A stretch of 64,000 nucleotides of DNA. Origin: Hymenobacter swuensis DY53 (GTDB lineage: Bacteria > Bacteroidota > Bacteroidia > Cytophagales > Hymenobacteraceae). The position numbers and the translations under genes were made by a program. Shown one piece after another: positions 41,614 through 50,569 of this stretch. The stretch spans positions 1,984,001-2,048,000 of the forward strand of contig NZ_CP007145.1 in assembly GCF_000576555.1 (NCBI RefSeq). The letters are read 5' to 3'. Position 1 is the first letter of the stretch; every line of letters begins with the position of its first letter. The notes beneath the pieces were generated by a model, which did no database searches, was not told the DNA's origin, and saw nothing but the letters and a program-made list of their open reading frames with translations.

Positions 41614-43773
41614 CTACAACCGAATGCCGATGCCGGGGCCGAAGAGGAAGAACAGGGACTTCTTGTTCATCAGGTAGCCGCCGCCCAGGTAAAGCGGGAA
41701 GGTGAGCTTGGCATCGGAGCGGGTGGGGTACACGGAGCCCAGCACCACGATACCCAGGTCGCGGTTCACGTTGGAATCCTGGCTGAGGTTGAACGCGTTC
41801 AGGGCCACGAAGCCCGCACCCACCTTGTAGGGCCGCAGCTTGTTGATTTTGGTAGGGTGATAAAAGCTGAACTGCGCCAGCGTGGCCAAGGAAATACCGC
41901 CGAACGAAGTAAAACTCGACTCGCCCTTGTACTTCGTGAGCAGGCCGCCCGGGAAACTGATGTCGATATCAAACTTCACCCGGCGCTGTAATACCAACTC
42001 TAGCTTCTGGGTGAAGCCCGGCTCCTGGTACTGGCTCTGGTTGTGGCGGATGGTGATGATGATGGTGCTCCAGTCGTCGAGGTCGTAGGTTTTGCGGGAG
42101 TTGAGCAGGTTGTTGAGGCTCAGGTTGCCCACCTGGCACTGCTTGTCCTGGTAGAAGGCGGCCCGCACGGAACTGCCATCGGGGCATACCACCACGTTGT
42201 CGATGGTGCGCATCTCAATCAGCTCGCCCTTGGCGTTCTGGGTCCGGATATCGAAGCTGAGGTACTGCTTGCCATAGAGCTGCTGGTCGGTATCAATGCC
42301 CCCGGAGTTGAAGCTGAACACCACGTCGCGGATGGTGCGGTCATACAGCACCGGGCCGTTAAGGCGGGTGACGGGCCGGGGCGCTTCCCCGAAGGTCACG
42401 CCCACGAAATCGAGAGGGTGAGGGCGCTGAAACTCCCGCACCGTGAGGCCCGCGCCGGTAGGCTGGCCGGCGTTGAAGATGGTAATGCGCTTTTTGTCGA
42501 TGGTCAGCGGGACCTGAATGCGGTACACCACGGCCGCATCGGAGCGGATGCTGGAGTCGGAGGGAATCACCTGCACGTCCTCGAAGTGAAACCGGGCCCG
42601 CGTCAGCGACTCGCCCTCCAGACGCACGTCCACCGTTTCGCCAGGGTTCACGGTGGCGCTGTTGGTCCAGTCGCCGCCCCGGTGCCGCACGCTCACCGCA
42701 CTGATGGTGGTTTTGGGCGAGATGTTGAAGTTAGTGATGTACTTGGCCAGGTCGTTTTCCTTGATGTAGAGGTAGCTCTCCGTCTGGCGGTGGGTGTTGT
42801 ACACGCGCAGCCAGCACAGCACCCGGTCGTTGGTCAGGTACTGGCGCGTAAACAGCTCGGCAATGAGCGAGCCGCCGGCTTCCTCCTGGTCCTCGATGCG
42901 GTAGGTGCGCTTCAGATCAAAGGTGCGGCCGTTGTCGAGAATCAGCTCCACGCCCTTGCGGCGCGAGTTTTCATCCAGGGTAATTTCCTTTTTATCGACG
43001 CTCAGAAACCGCAGGCGGGAGGCTTTCACGGTGAATTCCTGGCGGATGGGCGGCAGCGCGTAGGTCACGCGCCGGTTATTATCGGTGAGGAAGGGCCGCT
43101 CGGTCTGGGGCCGGATGGTGAGCTGGCGGGTGCCCAAAGCGTTGGGCAGCACGTGCAGGCGCAGCACGCCTTTCTCCTGCTCCAGGCGGTAGTCGATGTC
43201 CTGACCGCGCGTCCACTCGGGGCTCACCCGGATGTTCTTGGCGTTGTTGCTGCTGAGCTCAAACACCTTTTCCTCGCCCACGAACAGCTCCGTATCGGCG
43301 GGCCGGAATTCCAGGGTAGTGCGCGTGACGGGTAGCAGCTTCACCGTCTGGGTCTGGGGGGCAAACCCCACCGAATCCGACGGCTGCCGGAAGGTGAGGC
43401 TCAGGAATTTGTTGCTGCTCAGGTCTTTGAACCGAACTTTGGCCCGGTAGTACTGGCCGCCATCTACCGCCGTCAGCGAATCGAGCAGGGTAAAATCGGC
43501 AGAGCGTTGCAGGCGCAGACCCTGGCGACCGGGCGTTTCGGGGTACACCAGCAGCTCGGCCAACTCGTCGTCCTGTCGGTAGTAGAAGTAAAGCTGGGCC
43601 TCGCCCTGCACCAGGGCCGTATTGCGGCTCAGGGTGTAGCGCACGGTATCGGTGCGCAGACTCAGGTCGCGCAGAATCGGGGCGCGCTGGGCGCGGGTGG
43701 TCAGGGCACAGAACAGCAGCAGGCAGGTGACGAAAGCGCCCGCCAGCCTGCGAATCCCGGAAAGGTGTAACAC
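41614..43773 (-). CDS. Large exported protein conserved in Bacteroidota, unknown
   Basis: About 719 aa if it starts at GTG 43773 (VLHLSGIRRLAGAFVTCLLLFCALTTRAQ, a signal peptide); no ATG fits and the frame stays open to 43869 through a terminator-like hairpin, so the start is uncertain. The body is beta-rich with several Ig-like stretches (e.g. about 200-290 TTLEFRPADTELFVGEEKVFEL) and ends with a segment resembling a small outer-membrane barrel: LYLGGGYLMNKKSLFFLFGPGIGIRL in parts. No enzymatic motif seen. I do not recognise a named family. Confidence 0.75.
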   Translation of the reverse strand: MLHLSGIRRLAGAFVTCLLLFCALTTRAQRAPILRDLSLRTDTVRYTLSRNTALVQGEAQLYFYYRQDDELAELLVYPETPGRQGLRLQRSADFTLLDSLTAVDGGQYYRAKVRFKDLSSNKFLSLTFRQPSDSVGFAPQTQTVKLLPVTRTTLEFRPADTELFVGEEKVFELSSNNAKNIRVSPEWTRGQDIDYRLEQEKGVLRLHVLPNALGTRQLTIRPQTERPFLTDNNRRVTYALPPIRQEFTVKASRLRFLSVDKKEITLDENSRRKGVELILDNGRTFDLKRTYRIEDQEEAGGSLIAELFTRQYLTNDRVLCWLRVYNTHRQTESYLYIKENDLAKYITNFNISPKTTISAVSVRHRGGDWTNSATVNPGETVDVRLEGESLTRARFHFEDVQVIPSDSSIRSDAAVVYRIQVPLTIDKKRITIFNAGQPTGAGLTVREFQRPHPLDFVGVTFGEAPRPVTRLNGPVLYDRTIRDVVFSFNSGGIDTDQQLYGKQYLSFDIRTQNAKGELIEMRTIDNVVVCPDGSSVRAAFYQDKQCQVGNLSLNNLLNSRKTYDLDDWSTIIITIRHNQSQYQEPGFTQKLELVLQRRVKFDIDISFPGGLLTKYKGESSFTSFGGISLATLAQFSFYHPTKINKLRPYKVGAGFVALNAFNLSQDSNVNRDLGIVVLGSVYPTRSDAKLTFPLYLGGGYLMNKKSLFFLFGPGIGIRL

Positions 43774-43791
43774 GGCAAACAAAGGAAAAAA

Positions 43792-43813
43792 GGCCCCCGA
43801 CCCACCGGAGGCC
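43792..43813 (-). terminator. Terminator-like hairpin just before the unknown gene
   Basis: On the minus strand GGCCTCC-8 bp-GGGGGCC followed by six T. It lies 19 bp upstream of the proposed GTG start, so it may terminate read-through or act as an attenuator. Confidence 0.5.
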
Positions 43814-43909
43814 CTGCAAAGGTAGGCGGCCCCACCGGGCAGTTGCACAGCGGACCGGGGTTTTTGCAATAAAACTTGCCGGATGTAACGCTGACGGGAG
43901 ACGCAGAAA

Positions 43910-43934
43910 GGCCTTCCACCGAAAGTGAAAGGCC
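43910..43934 (-). terminator. Terminator after the 2-hydroxyacid dehydrogenase gene
   Basis: Minus strand GGCCTTTCAC-5 bp-GTGGAAGGCC followed by TTTCTG; 97 bp after the stop at 44031. Confidence 0.55.
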
Positions 43935-43967
43935 CATTGCAGTTGTAGTAGAGTAGATAAGGTAGGC

Positions 43968-44019
43968 GTCAGATAGAACGTCACGCTGAGCGAGGCCGAA
44001 GCATGACGTTCTATCTGAC
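43968..44019. repeat. Short palindromic repeat (family A, copy 3)
   Basis: Perfect 16-bp arms GTCAGATAGAACGTCA / TGACGTTCTATCTGAC at 43968-43983 and 44004-44019, loop CGCTGAGCGAGGCCGAAGCA containing the family core. Confidence 0.75.
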
Positions 44020-44030
44020 TTTTCTTTTAA

Positions 44031-45074
44031 TCAGGCCTCGACCGCTGCCAATTTTCCCACGGTTTCGGGGGTGGCTTGGGGGGGCGGGAGCAGTTCGTTG
44101 GGAGTGGCGCGTCCGGCCAGCCAGCAGTCGAGCGACTCGATGCTGGTGGCGGCAATGCTGGTGAGAGCCTCGCGGGTGAGGAAGCCCTGGTGGCCGGTTA
44201 CCAGCACGTTGGGGCGGGCCAGCAGCCGCTGCAACAGGGCATCGGGGTAGGGCTGGTGGGGGTGGTTGTTGAAGAACAGGCCCTTTTCGAACTCGTACAC
44301 ATCCAGCCCCAGGTAGCCCAACTGCCCCGATTCCAGGGCCGCCAACGCCGCGTGCGTATCCAGCAGTGCACCCCGGCCGGTGTTGATGAGCATGGCCCCG
44401 GGCTTAAGCAAAGCCAGTTGCGGAGCCCCTATCAGGTGGCGGGTGGAGGGCGTGAGCGGGGCGTGCAGGGAAAGTACATCGGCCTGAGCGCACAGCTCCT
44501 CCAGCGGCATATACTGCAGGCCGTAACGCTCGGTCAGCTGCGGATCGGGTTGTACATCGGTGCCCAGCAGACGGCAGCCAAAACCGTGCAGCAGCCCGGC
44601 CAGCGTGCCGCCAATGGTGCCGCAGCCCACAATGCCCACGGTTTTGCGGTGCATATCGAAGCCCACCAGATTATCCAGCCGGAAGTCGGCGCGGCGCACC
44701 TGGGCATCAGCCGGGCGCAGGTGGCGGTTGAGGGCCAGCATCAGAGCCAGCGCGTGCTCGGCAATGGCATGGGGCGAATAGTGGGGTACCGTGGCTACGC
44801 GCAGCCCCAGGCGGTGAGCGGTGGGCAAATCCACCTGGTCGTGGCCGGCGGCGCGCACCAGCAGGTAGCGCACACCCCGCGCCCACAGCCGCTCCAGTAC
44901 CGGGGCAGAGGCATCGTCGTTCACGAAAATGGCCACGGCCTCGCTGCCGGCCATCTGGTCGGCGGTTTCCAGCGTGAGGGCAGCAGGCACGAAGTGCAGT
45001 GTGTGCGGCGGGTGCGCGGCGGCCCGCAGGTAGGGCTGCTCGAAATCATACGCACTGAAAACGGTGATTTGCAT
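44031..45074 (-). CDS. D-2-hydroxyacid dehydrogenase (D-lactate dehydrogenase-like)
   Basis: 347 aa from ATG 45074 (MQITVFSAYDFEQPYL, the usual start of LdhA-like enzymes); an ATG at 45098 is less likely. NAD-binding GIVGCGTIGG (about 150-160), catalytic Arg in LIRAAGHDQVD-like and NTGRGALLDT regions, Glu, and His in VTGHQGFLTREAL complete the active site. Interconverts pyruvate and D-lactate or similar 2-keto acids. A shrunken IS110 element lies directly upstream, beginning 20 bp from the start. Confidence 0.9.
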   Translation of the reverse strand: MQITVFSAYDFEQPYLRAAAHPPHTLHFVPAALTLETADQMAGSEAVAIFVNDDASAPVLERLWARGVRYLLVRAAGHDQVDLPTAHRLGLRVATVPHYSPHAIAEHALALMLALNRHLRPADAQVRRADFRLDNLVGFDMHRKTVGIVGCGTIGGTLAGLLHGFGCRLLGTDVQPDPQLTERYGLQYMPLEELCAQADVLSLHAPLTPSTRHLIGAPQLALLKPGAMLINTGRGALLDTHAALAALESGQLGYLGLDVYEFEKGLFFNNHPHQPYPDALLQRLLARPNVLVTGHQGFLTREALTSIAATSIESLDCWLAGRATPNELLPPPQATPETVGKLAAVEA

Positions 45075-45094
45075 GGCATGAACTGTGGTGAAAG

Positions 45095-45443
45095 TCAAGT
45101 GATGAGCACGAATTTTTTGGCGAAGTCAGGTCGGTGAGCCACGCTAGATTTGACAACAGCAAAGGCCTGTTTGAGCAGCTTGGTACAAACGGTAATCAGG
45201 GCCAACTTTTTGTGTTTGCCCTTGGCCATCAGCTGCTCGTAAAGGTCCTTGCAGGCGGTGTTAGCCCGTCAGGTCAACTAGCCGCACAGGTAGAGCTTAC
45301 TGCGGAGCGGGTTGCCGCTGGCCTTGGTAATGGGCGTTTGGCCGCGCACACTCGTGCCGGAGGGGTATTCGTGCGGGCAAGTGGTACACGGCCAACGTGG
45401 CTTTACTCACGTCGATGCCCACCACGGCCGAGGTTGTTTACAT
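45095..45443 (-). pseudogene. IS110-family transposase remnant, internally deleted
   Basis: Minus strand. The 5' end reads VVGIDVSKATLAVYHLP (N-terminal DEDD domain start), preceded by ATG and an immediate TAA. It then jumps, out of frame, to EYPSGTSVRGQTPITKASGN, LRSKLYLC, a stop, and the intact C-terminus ACKDLYEQLMAKGKHKKLALIT ... VVKSSVAHRPDFAKK ending at 45095. Most of the protein is lost and at least two frames are used, so it is dead. IS110 elements have no terminal inverted repeats, which matches what is seen. Confidence 0.85.
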
Positions 45444-45738
45444 GGGAAACAGGATTAGAAGGGAAACCGGGCGACGTCTTTCACAGCAGCATTTTCGATC
45501 CTATTACAGGCTCACGTGGCTTAAGGGAATTGTCCAAGGTGGCCGTAGAACGGACGGGGGATGCTCATATTTGCCGGACTTTGTTGGTCCCAGGCTCTAA
45601 TCCATCTTACTCCCGTCCGTTGCGTCGTGGGCCAAGTTTAAGCAACCACTCAAACATAGAACGCTATAAGAATTTCGCAGTATATCCAATGGCACAGAAG
45701 CCGCCTGAACGGTCTATGGTGGTCCTTAGTCTAGGCTG
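45444..45738. other. Non-coding stretch upstream of the IS110 remnant
   Basis: 295 bp, less GC-rich than the surroundings, without a credible gene. If the IS110 remnant kept its left end, this is where its non-coding 5' region (in intact relatives the bridge-RNA locus) would lie. No secondary structure was established by eye. Confidence 0.35.
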
Positions 45739-47168
45739 CTACTGGGCCGTTGCAGCAGGTAGCGCCATGTGTAGTAAGTGCAGGTGGTTATTGACTTCCC
45801 GGGCCCCGGCTTCGTGGGCCTCCTGGGCTGCCTGCTGCCGGTCCAGCCAGGAATCTACGGTGCCAGTCAGTGTGGCCCGACGGTTGTGGACCTGCACATC
45901 GATTTCCTGATCGTGCAGGGCTGCCGACCAGAGGAAGCGGGTGCGGATGCGCTCGGCCAGGGCGTGGTCGGAATCGGGGGGGCGGTGGTTTCCGGGGTCG
46001 TCAGGTCGGTTTGGATGCGGTTGTTCACGTCCAGCACCCCGCTTACGCCGGCGGCCAGGTCGCCGGCCCGTTCCTGCTCCAGCACGCCGGGGGCTTGGCC
46101 GCTGAGTAACACTTGGCCCTCGTGCACCTGCACCCCAAACGGCAGCTGGCCCACGTACGGGTCGCGGGCCAGAGCGGCCGTAATGGTCTGGCGAATGTCC
46201 TCATCGGGCACCAGCCGGGCCGGTCGTACCTTCAGCAGATTGTGTACCTGCTGCACGCCCACCACGTGGCGGGCATCCTGCTCCGCTTCCAAACGTACCC
46301 GCAGATTGCTAACGGTGCCGGCCAGCGTTACCACGCCCTCGTGCACCTGCACCAGGGTTTCGGTGTCGCGCACGCGTGGGTTGCAGCGCAGCGTATCGCG
46401 CACGGCACTGGCAATGGCCTCGTCGGTTCTGAGCGTAAATTTCTCGCGGCGGATGGCTTTCCCCAGGGCCCAATAGGCCACGAACAGGTCGCGGGCGTCC
46501 ACGCGGGTGGCGCCGGTCTGGTTGGCAATGGCGACCAGCCGGTCTTTCTCCGCCGCCGTGCCCACCGTGCCCGACAGATGCACCACATGGTCGTTGGTGC
46601 GCACGTCTACCAGCGCGCCGTTCACCCGGATGTCCCAGTCGAGTAGCTCCCGGATCTGAGTGGTAATTTCCTCGTCGGAATGAAGGATGGGACCATTTTT
46701 AATGGTCAGCTGATCGGCTAAGCAGGCGCGCACGCCCCGCACACCCTGCACCACGCGCAGCACTAACTGTTTCTCGGCCCAGGATTGCACCTGGCCGGTC
46801 AGTGTCACTACGCCGCCGCTCACGGTGGGGGATACGTGGTAGTGGGCAGTGGCCGGATCATCGGCCAAAGTGGCGGCCACGTCCCGCTGTAGCTCGGCCT
46901 CGGCCACAACTACCGGCCGGACGGCCAGGGTGCTGTGCAGGCCCCGCACCCCGCGCACAGCCTGCACAATGTCCTCGGCCCGCTGTCGGGCTAGGAGGTT
47001 GTCAGTGGAGCCGGAAAGCTGCACGATGCCCTGCCGGGTTGCTACCGTAATCAAGTCTGGAACGAGGCCCTTTTTGGTGCTGAGCAGCTGCTCGATGGCG
47101 GCCGTGATGTCGGCATCCGCCAAAGAATCAGCGGGAACCGGCGGGGAAAGCAGATGAGCGTTTGGCAT
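45739..47168 (-). CDS. Protein of six BON domains, frameshifted at a G7 run
   Basis: Start ATG 47168 (MPNAHLLSPPVP). Five BON domains follow in tandem (about residues 14-80, 84-155, 158-230, 232-315, 316-390), each with a G-x-V-x-L-x-G core. At the homopolymer 45976-45982 (seven G on the plus strand) the frame breaks: the zero frame runs into non-BON sequence and stops at 45867, while the -1/+1 shifted frame encodes a sixth BON domain (ALAERIRTRFLWSAALHD ... ATLTGTVDSWLDRQQAA) and stops at 45739. No signal peptide. BON domains bind membranes or lipids and appear in stress proteins such as OsmY. Real mutation, phase variation or a sequencing error are all possible. Confidence 0.8.
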
Positions 47169-47443
47169 GATCAGGACGAGCTGGATGGATGAAATGAAAG
47201 CGCCCCACGTACCCCGCCGCACAAAGCCAGCCGTAGCCGCCAAATTGGCAAGAGGTATCGGGAAGTGCTGTAAATGTCCGCTTCAGCAGGTGCCCAACCC
47301 ATGATAAGAATTGCTATAATAGGTGACATTCATCAGGTTATAGCGAATGGGGAACTGGCTCGGCGGCCCAATGGCGGCTCGTAGCGCAGGCCTGGGGGAA
47401 TGCCTTGCCAGCGCCAAGTCGGCTGGCGCAGGGCTGGTGGAAA
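47169..47443. other. Intergenic stretch before the BON gene
   Basis: 275 bp, holding the presumed BON gene promoter (no clear -33/-7 pair seen) and unremarkable sequence up to the tRNA terminator. Together with that terminator and spacer the gene-free stretch is about 320 bp. Confidence 0.35.
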
Positions 47444-47444
47444 A

Positions 47445-47477
47445 TAAAAAAGGCCTTCACGGTATCGTGAAGGCCTT
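47445..47477 (-). terminator. Terminator of the first tRNA-Glu gene
   Basis: 12-bp perfect arms AAGGCCTTCACG / CGTGAAGGCCTT (47450-47461, 47466-47477), loop GTAT, followed on the minus strand by a T run. Confidence 0.88.
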
Positions 47478-47489
47478 CCTAAGAAAATG

Positions 47490-47561
47490 TAGTCCGTAGG
47501 GGAATCGAACCCCTGTTGGTAGAATGAAAATCTACTGTCCTAACCCCTAGACGAACGGACC
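47490..47561 (-). tRNA. tRNA-Glu (anticodon TTC), copy 1
   Basis: Cloverleaf on the minus strand: acceptor GGTCCGT paired with ACGGACT (G-T at the end), D-arm, anticodon arm GTAGA-TTTTCAT-TCTAC giving anticodon TTC, T-arm with GGTTCGATTCC. 72 nt without encoded CCA. Identical to the copy at 57031-57102. Confidence 0.96.
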
Positions 47562-47599
47562 GGATATCCAATGGCGGAGCGTTTTCCGTTTTGGTGATG

Positions 47600-47630
47600 C
47601 AAAAGTAGAACGTTTCCGGTTCAATGCAAA
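47600..47630 (-). promoter_or_regulatory. Promoter of tRNA-Glu copy 1
   Basis: Minus strand: TTTG (47627-47630), 19-bp spacer, TACTTTTG (47600-47607), a perfect Bacteroidota TTTG/TAnnTTTG pair 39 bp upstream of the tRNA. Confidence 0.78.
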
Positions 47631-47685
47631 TGCCAGCCGCTAAAAAAACTAGTAGAACCGGCTAAATGCCGCAGAATCAAGTGGA

Positions 47686-48402
47686 TTATTTTTGCTTCGT
47701 CTGGTTTCGGTCCCACCATACGTAGGCCCCGAACAGCAGTACGCTGACACCCGTCACCCAGAGCAGACCGGTTTTCAGCCGGCCACTGTCTTCGCCCAGG
47801 TAGGCCAGCAGGGCAATGAGGGGCACCACGCCGGCCACGGTAGCGGCCATAAATTTCCAGTAACCCATGCGCGCCAGTCCTGCCACGAAACTGATGGCGT
47901 CGTCGGAGAGGGCAGGGGAGAGGCGAGCAATGATAACGGCCCACACGCCGTAGCGGTCCACCACGTCCAGCACTTTCTGCTCGGTTTTGCGGCCCAGCAG
48001 CTTCTGCACGAACGAGTCGCCCAGAGCCCGGCCCAGCGCGTAACCCACCGACGAGGCCGCTACCACGCCCGCCAGTGCCAGCAACGAGCCCCACCACGGC
48101 CCATAGGCCAGAATGGCGACCAGAATCAGCAGCACCACGTTCACCACGAATAGGAACATCTGCACCACCATGGCCAGTACCAGCACCACCGGCCCCCAGT
48201 AGCCGAACTGCTGCATCCAGGCGGCTATGCGCGGCTGCTCCCCCGATTTGAGTACCGCCCAGGCCTCCCGAATGGTTTCCTGGAAGGCGGGCCAGCCGAA
48301 CCAGCAGGCCGCCAGCGCTGCCAGCAACGTTAGGGTGATATAGAGCGGGACGCGGCTGCTGCGTTTTTTGGCGGGTGGCGAGACGGAAACAGTGGTAGGC
48401 AA
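47686..48402 (-). CDS. TVP38/TMEM64 (VTT/DedA-like) membrane protein
   Basis: 238 aa if it starts at TTG 48402 (MPTTVSVSPPAKKRSSRV); no ATG fits, and the frame further upstream would overlap the divergent GH15 gene. Helices at about 17-38 and 65-98, then the VTT domain: WWGSLLALAGVVAASSVGYALGRALG and RLSPALSDDAISFVAGLARM, whose Pro and Gly pattern defines the family, and a last helix. Members are lipid scramblases or undecaprenyl-phosphate flippases in other bacteria; role here unknown. Confidence 0.85.
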   Translation of the reverse strand: MPTTVSVSPPAKKRSSRVPLYITLTLLAALAACWFGWPAFQETIREAWAVLKSGEQPRIAAWMQQFGYWGPVVLVLAMVVQMFLFVVNVVLLILVAILAYGPWWGSLLALAGVVAASSVGYALGRALGDSFVQKLLGRKTEQKVLDVVDRYGVWAVIIARLSPALSDDAISFVAGLARMGYWKFMAATVAGVVPLIALLAYLGEDSGRLKTGLLWVTGVSVLLFGAYVWWDRNQTKQK

Positions 48403-48579
48403 AATCAGAAGAACTAGGGAGGCGAATACAGAACAAAGCCAGCCTGGAGCGGCGGCAATTTCTGGGCATACGCACCCGGCGAATACGCGGTTAACACAAC
48501 CCCAACGGCGCGGGCGGGGTACTACCACCTGTACTACTGCGTCCGTAGCCTCAGGGCCGCTGGGCAAATTCCTTGCTTC

Positions 48580-50367
48580 ATGACAAAACATACTTATGAT
48601 TTCGGCCTGATCGGTAACTGCGCTTTCCTGGGCCTGATTGGTACCGATACGGCCGTGCGCTGGCTCTGCTGGCCTAGGTTCGACAGCAGCTTCGTGTTTG
48701 GCTCGCTGCTGGATGCGGATAAAGGTGGCGAGTACAGCATCCGGCCCGCCGACCCGTCCCTGGAGTTCACCTCCCACCAGACCTACCTGGCCAACACCAA
48801 CGTGCTGCAAACCGATATTTCCACGGCTGAGGGCAGCTACCGTGTCACCGATTTTGCGCCCCGCTTCCCGCAGTACGACCGGTACTATAAGCCGCTGATG
48901 TTCGTGCGCAAGGTGGAGCCGTTGCAGGGTACACCCCGCATCCGGGTGGCGTGCCGGCCGGTGGGCCAGTACGGCGAGCTAGCCCTCACGCGCCGCCGCA
49001 GTTCCAACCACATTGCGTTTCTGGGCCTGGAAGAGGAAATCCGCCTGACTACCAACATCCCGCTCACCTACGTGCTGGAAGAGGAGGATTTCGTGCTCAA
49101 CGAGCCCAAGTACCTAGTGATGACCTATGGCGCGCCCCTGGAAGCCCCGCTGGAAAGCACTGCCGAGCGGTTTCTACGCTCTACGGTGGACTATTGGCGC
49201 ACCTGGGTGAAAAGCACCAGCATCGGCAGCTTCCAGCAGAGCCAGGTGCTACGCTCGGCGCTGGCCCTGAAGATGCACCAGTACGAGGATACCGGGGCCA
49301 TCATTGCGGCTACTACCACCAGCCTGCCTGAGTCCCCCGGCAGCACCCGCAACTGGGACTACCGCTACTGCTGGATGCGCGACACGTATTACATCCTCAC
49401 GGCCTTCAACAACATCGGGCATTTTGAGGAGATGGAGCGGTATTTCCACTACATCGTGAATATTTCCACCAAGGTGCAGGACCGGTACCAGCCGCTGTAC
49501 GGCATCAGCGGGCAGTCGAAGCTGGTGGAGCGGGAGCTGCCGCTGGCTGGCTACCAGGGCAACCAGCCGGTGCGCATTGGCAACGACGCCTATACCCACA
49601 TTCAGAACGACGTGTACGGGCAGGTGCTGGTGGCGCTGCTGCCGCTCTACGTGGATTGCCGCTTCCTCGACCCAGAGCGGCTGGCCCCGGAAAAGCTGGT
49701 GTACGATACGCTGGCCCTCATCGAGCAGACCATGGACCAGCCCGACGCCGGGCTCTGGGAGTTCCGCAACCTGGCCCAGAAGCACTGCTACACCTACCTG
49801 TTCCACTGGGCTGGCAGCCACGCCGCCCGCAAGGTAGCCCGGGCCGTGGGTAACACCGAAATGGAGGCCCGCGCCGAGCGGCTGATGCGCGCCGCCGCTG
49901 ACCACATTGAGCAGTGCTACAACCCTGAGCTGGAAGCCTACACCAACGCCATCGGCTCGCCTCACCTCGATGCCAGTGGCATGCAGCTGATCCTGATGGG
50001 CTACCTCGACCCGGCCTCGGAGCGGGCCCGCAAGCACCTGGAGGCGCTGGAAAAGGCCCTAAAGACGCCCGAAGGCCTGTTCTATCGCTACCGCCACGCC
50101 GACGACTTCGGCACGCCGGAAACTACCTTCCTGATCTGCTCCTTCTGGTACGTGGAGGCCCTGGCCAGCGTGGGCCGGGTGGAGGAAGCCATCCGGGAGT
50201 TTGAAAAGCTGACCACCTACACCAACCACTTAGGCCTGCTCTCGGAAGACGTGGATGCCAAAACCGGCTCGCAGTGGGGCAATTTCCCGCAGGCTTACAG
50301 CCACGTCGGCCTCGTCAACGCCGCCTACCGCATCGCCCAGAAGCTGGCGAAACCCAATTTCGTGTAG
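48580..50367 (+). CDS. Glycoside hydrolase family 15 (glucoamylase/trehalase type)
   Basis: 595 aa, ATG at 48580. N-terminal super-sandwich (1-210) starting YDFGLIGNCAFLGLIG and the motif VRWLCWPRFDSSFVFG, then the (alpha/alpha)6 barrel with GSTRNWDYRYCWMRDTYY and the late SEDVDAKTGSQWGNFPQAYSH, the two conserved acid sites of GH15. No signal peptide, so cytoplasmic. Such enzymes act as glucoamylases or as trehalases; the neighbouring trehalose synthase on the other strand makes a trehalose role the better guess. Confidence 0.92.
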   Translation: MTKHTYDFGLIGNCAFLGLIGTDTAVRWLCWPRFDSSFVFGSLLDADKGGEYSIRPADPSLEFTSHQTYLANTNVLQTDISTAEGSYRVTDFAPRFPQYDRYYKPLMFVRKVEPLQGTPRIRVACRPVGQYGELALTRRRSSNHIAFLGLEEEIRLTTNIPLTYVLEEEDFVLNEPKYLVMTYGAPLEAPLESTAERFLRSTVDYWRTWVKSTSIGSFQQSQVLRSALALKMHQYEDTGAIIAATTTSLPESPGSTRNWDYRYCWMRDTYYILTAFNNIGHFEEMERYFHYIVNISTKVQDRYQPLYGISGQSKLVERELPLAGYQGNQPVRIGNDAYTHIQNDVYGQVLVALLPLYVDCRFLDPERLAPEKLVYDTLALIEQTMDQPDAGLWEFRNLAQKHCYTYLFHWAGSHAARKVARAVGNTEMEARAERLMRAAADHIEQCYNPELEAYTNAIGSPHLDASGMQLILMGYLDPASERARKHLEALEKALKTPEGLFYRYRHADDFGTPETTFLICSFWYVEALASVGRVEEAIREFEKLTTYTNHLGLLSEDVDAKTGSQWGNFPQAYSHVGLVNAAYRIAQKLAKPNFV

Positions 50368-50370
50368 GAT

Positions 50371-50544
50371 GTCATGGTAAGGAGAAACTGGTCATAGCGG
50401 GGCGGAGCCGAAGCAATGACCAGTCTCCATGTTCCAACTAGTAACCTAAACAAAAGCCCCTGACGTCCGTGCTGGCGTCAGGGGCTTTTGAATGGAATAG
50501 CATTGGAGCAGGGAAAAGGAAGGATTGCTTTGCTCGCAATGACA
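50371..50544. repeat. Palindromic intergenic repeat with nested terminator (family B, copy 3)
   Basis: Starts GTCATGGTAAGGAG and ends CTCGCAATGACAG; the nested hairpin CAAAAGCCCCTGACG / CGTCAGGGGCTTTTG has 15-bp perfect arms (50451-50465, 50476-50490) and serves as a bidirectional terminator between the GH15 and OtsAB genes. Confidence 0.8.
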
Positions 50545-50569
50545 GGTGCCTCCTTGCAATGATAGCCGG

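Noticed and set aside
42043..43335. 430-codon plus-strand frame over the large unknown gene
   Set aside because: Antisense shadow; the minus-strand frame is beta-rich and has a signal peptide.
44076..45137. 353-codon plus-strand frame over the dehydrogenase gene
   Set aside because: The minus-strand frame has the full NAD-binding and catalytic motifs.
45134..45910. 258-codon plus-strand frame
   Set aside because: Runs across the dead IS110 fragment and the end of the BON gene; no protein-like features.
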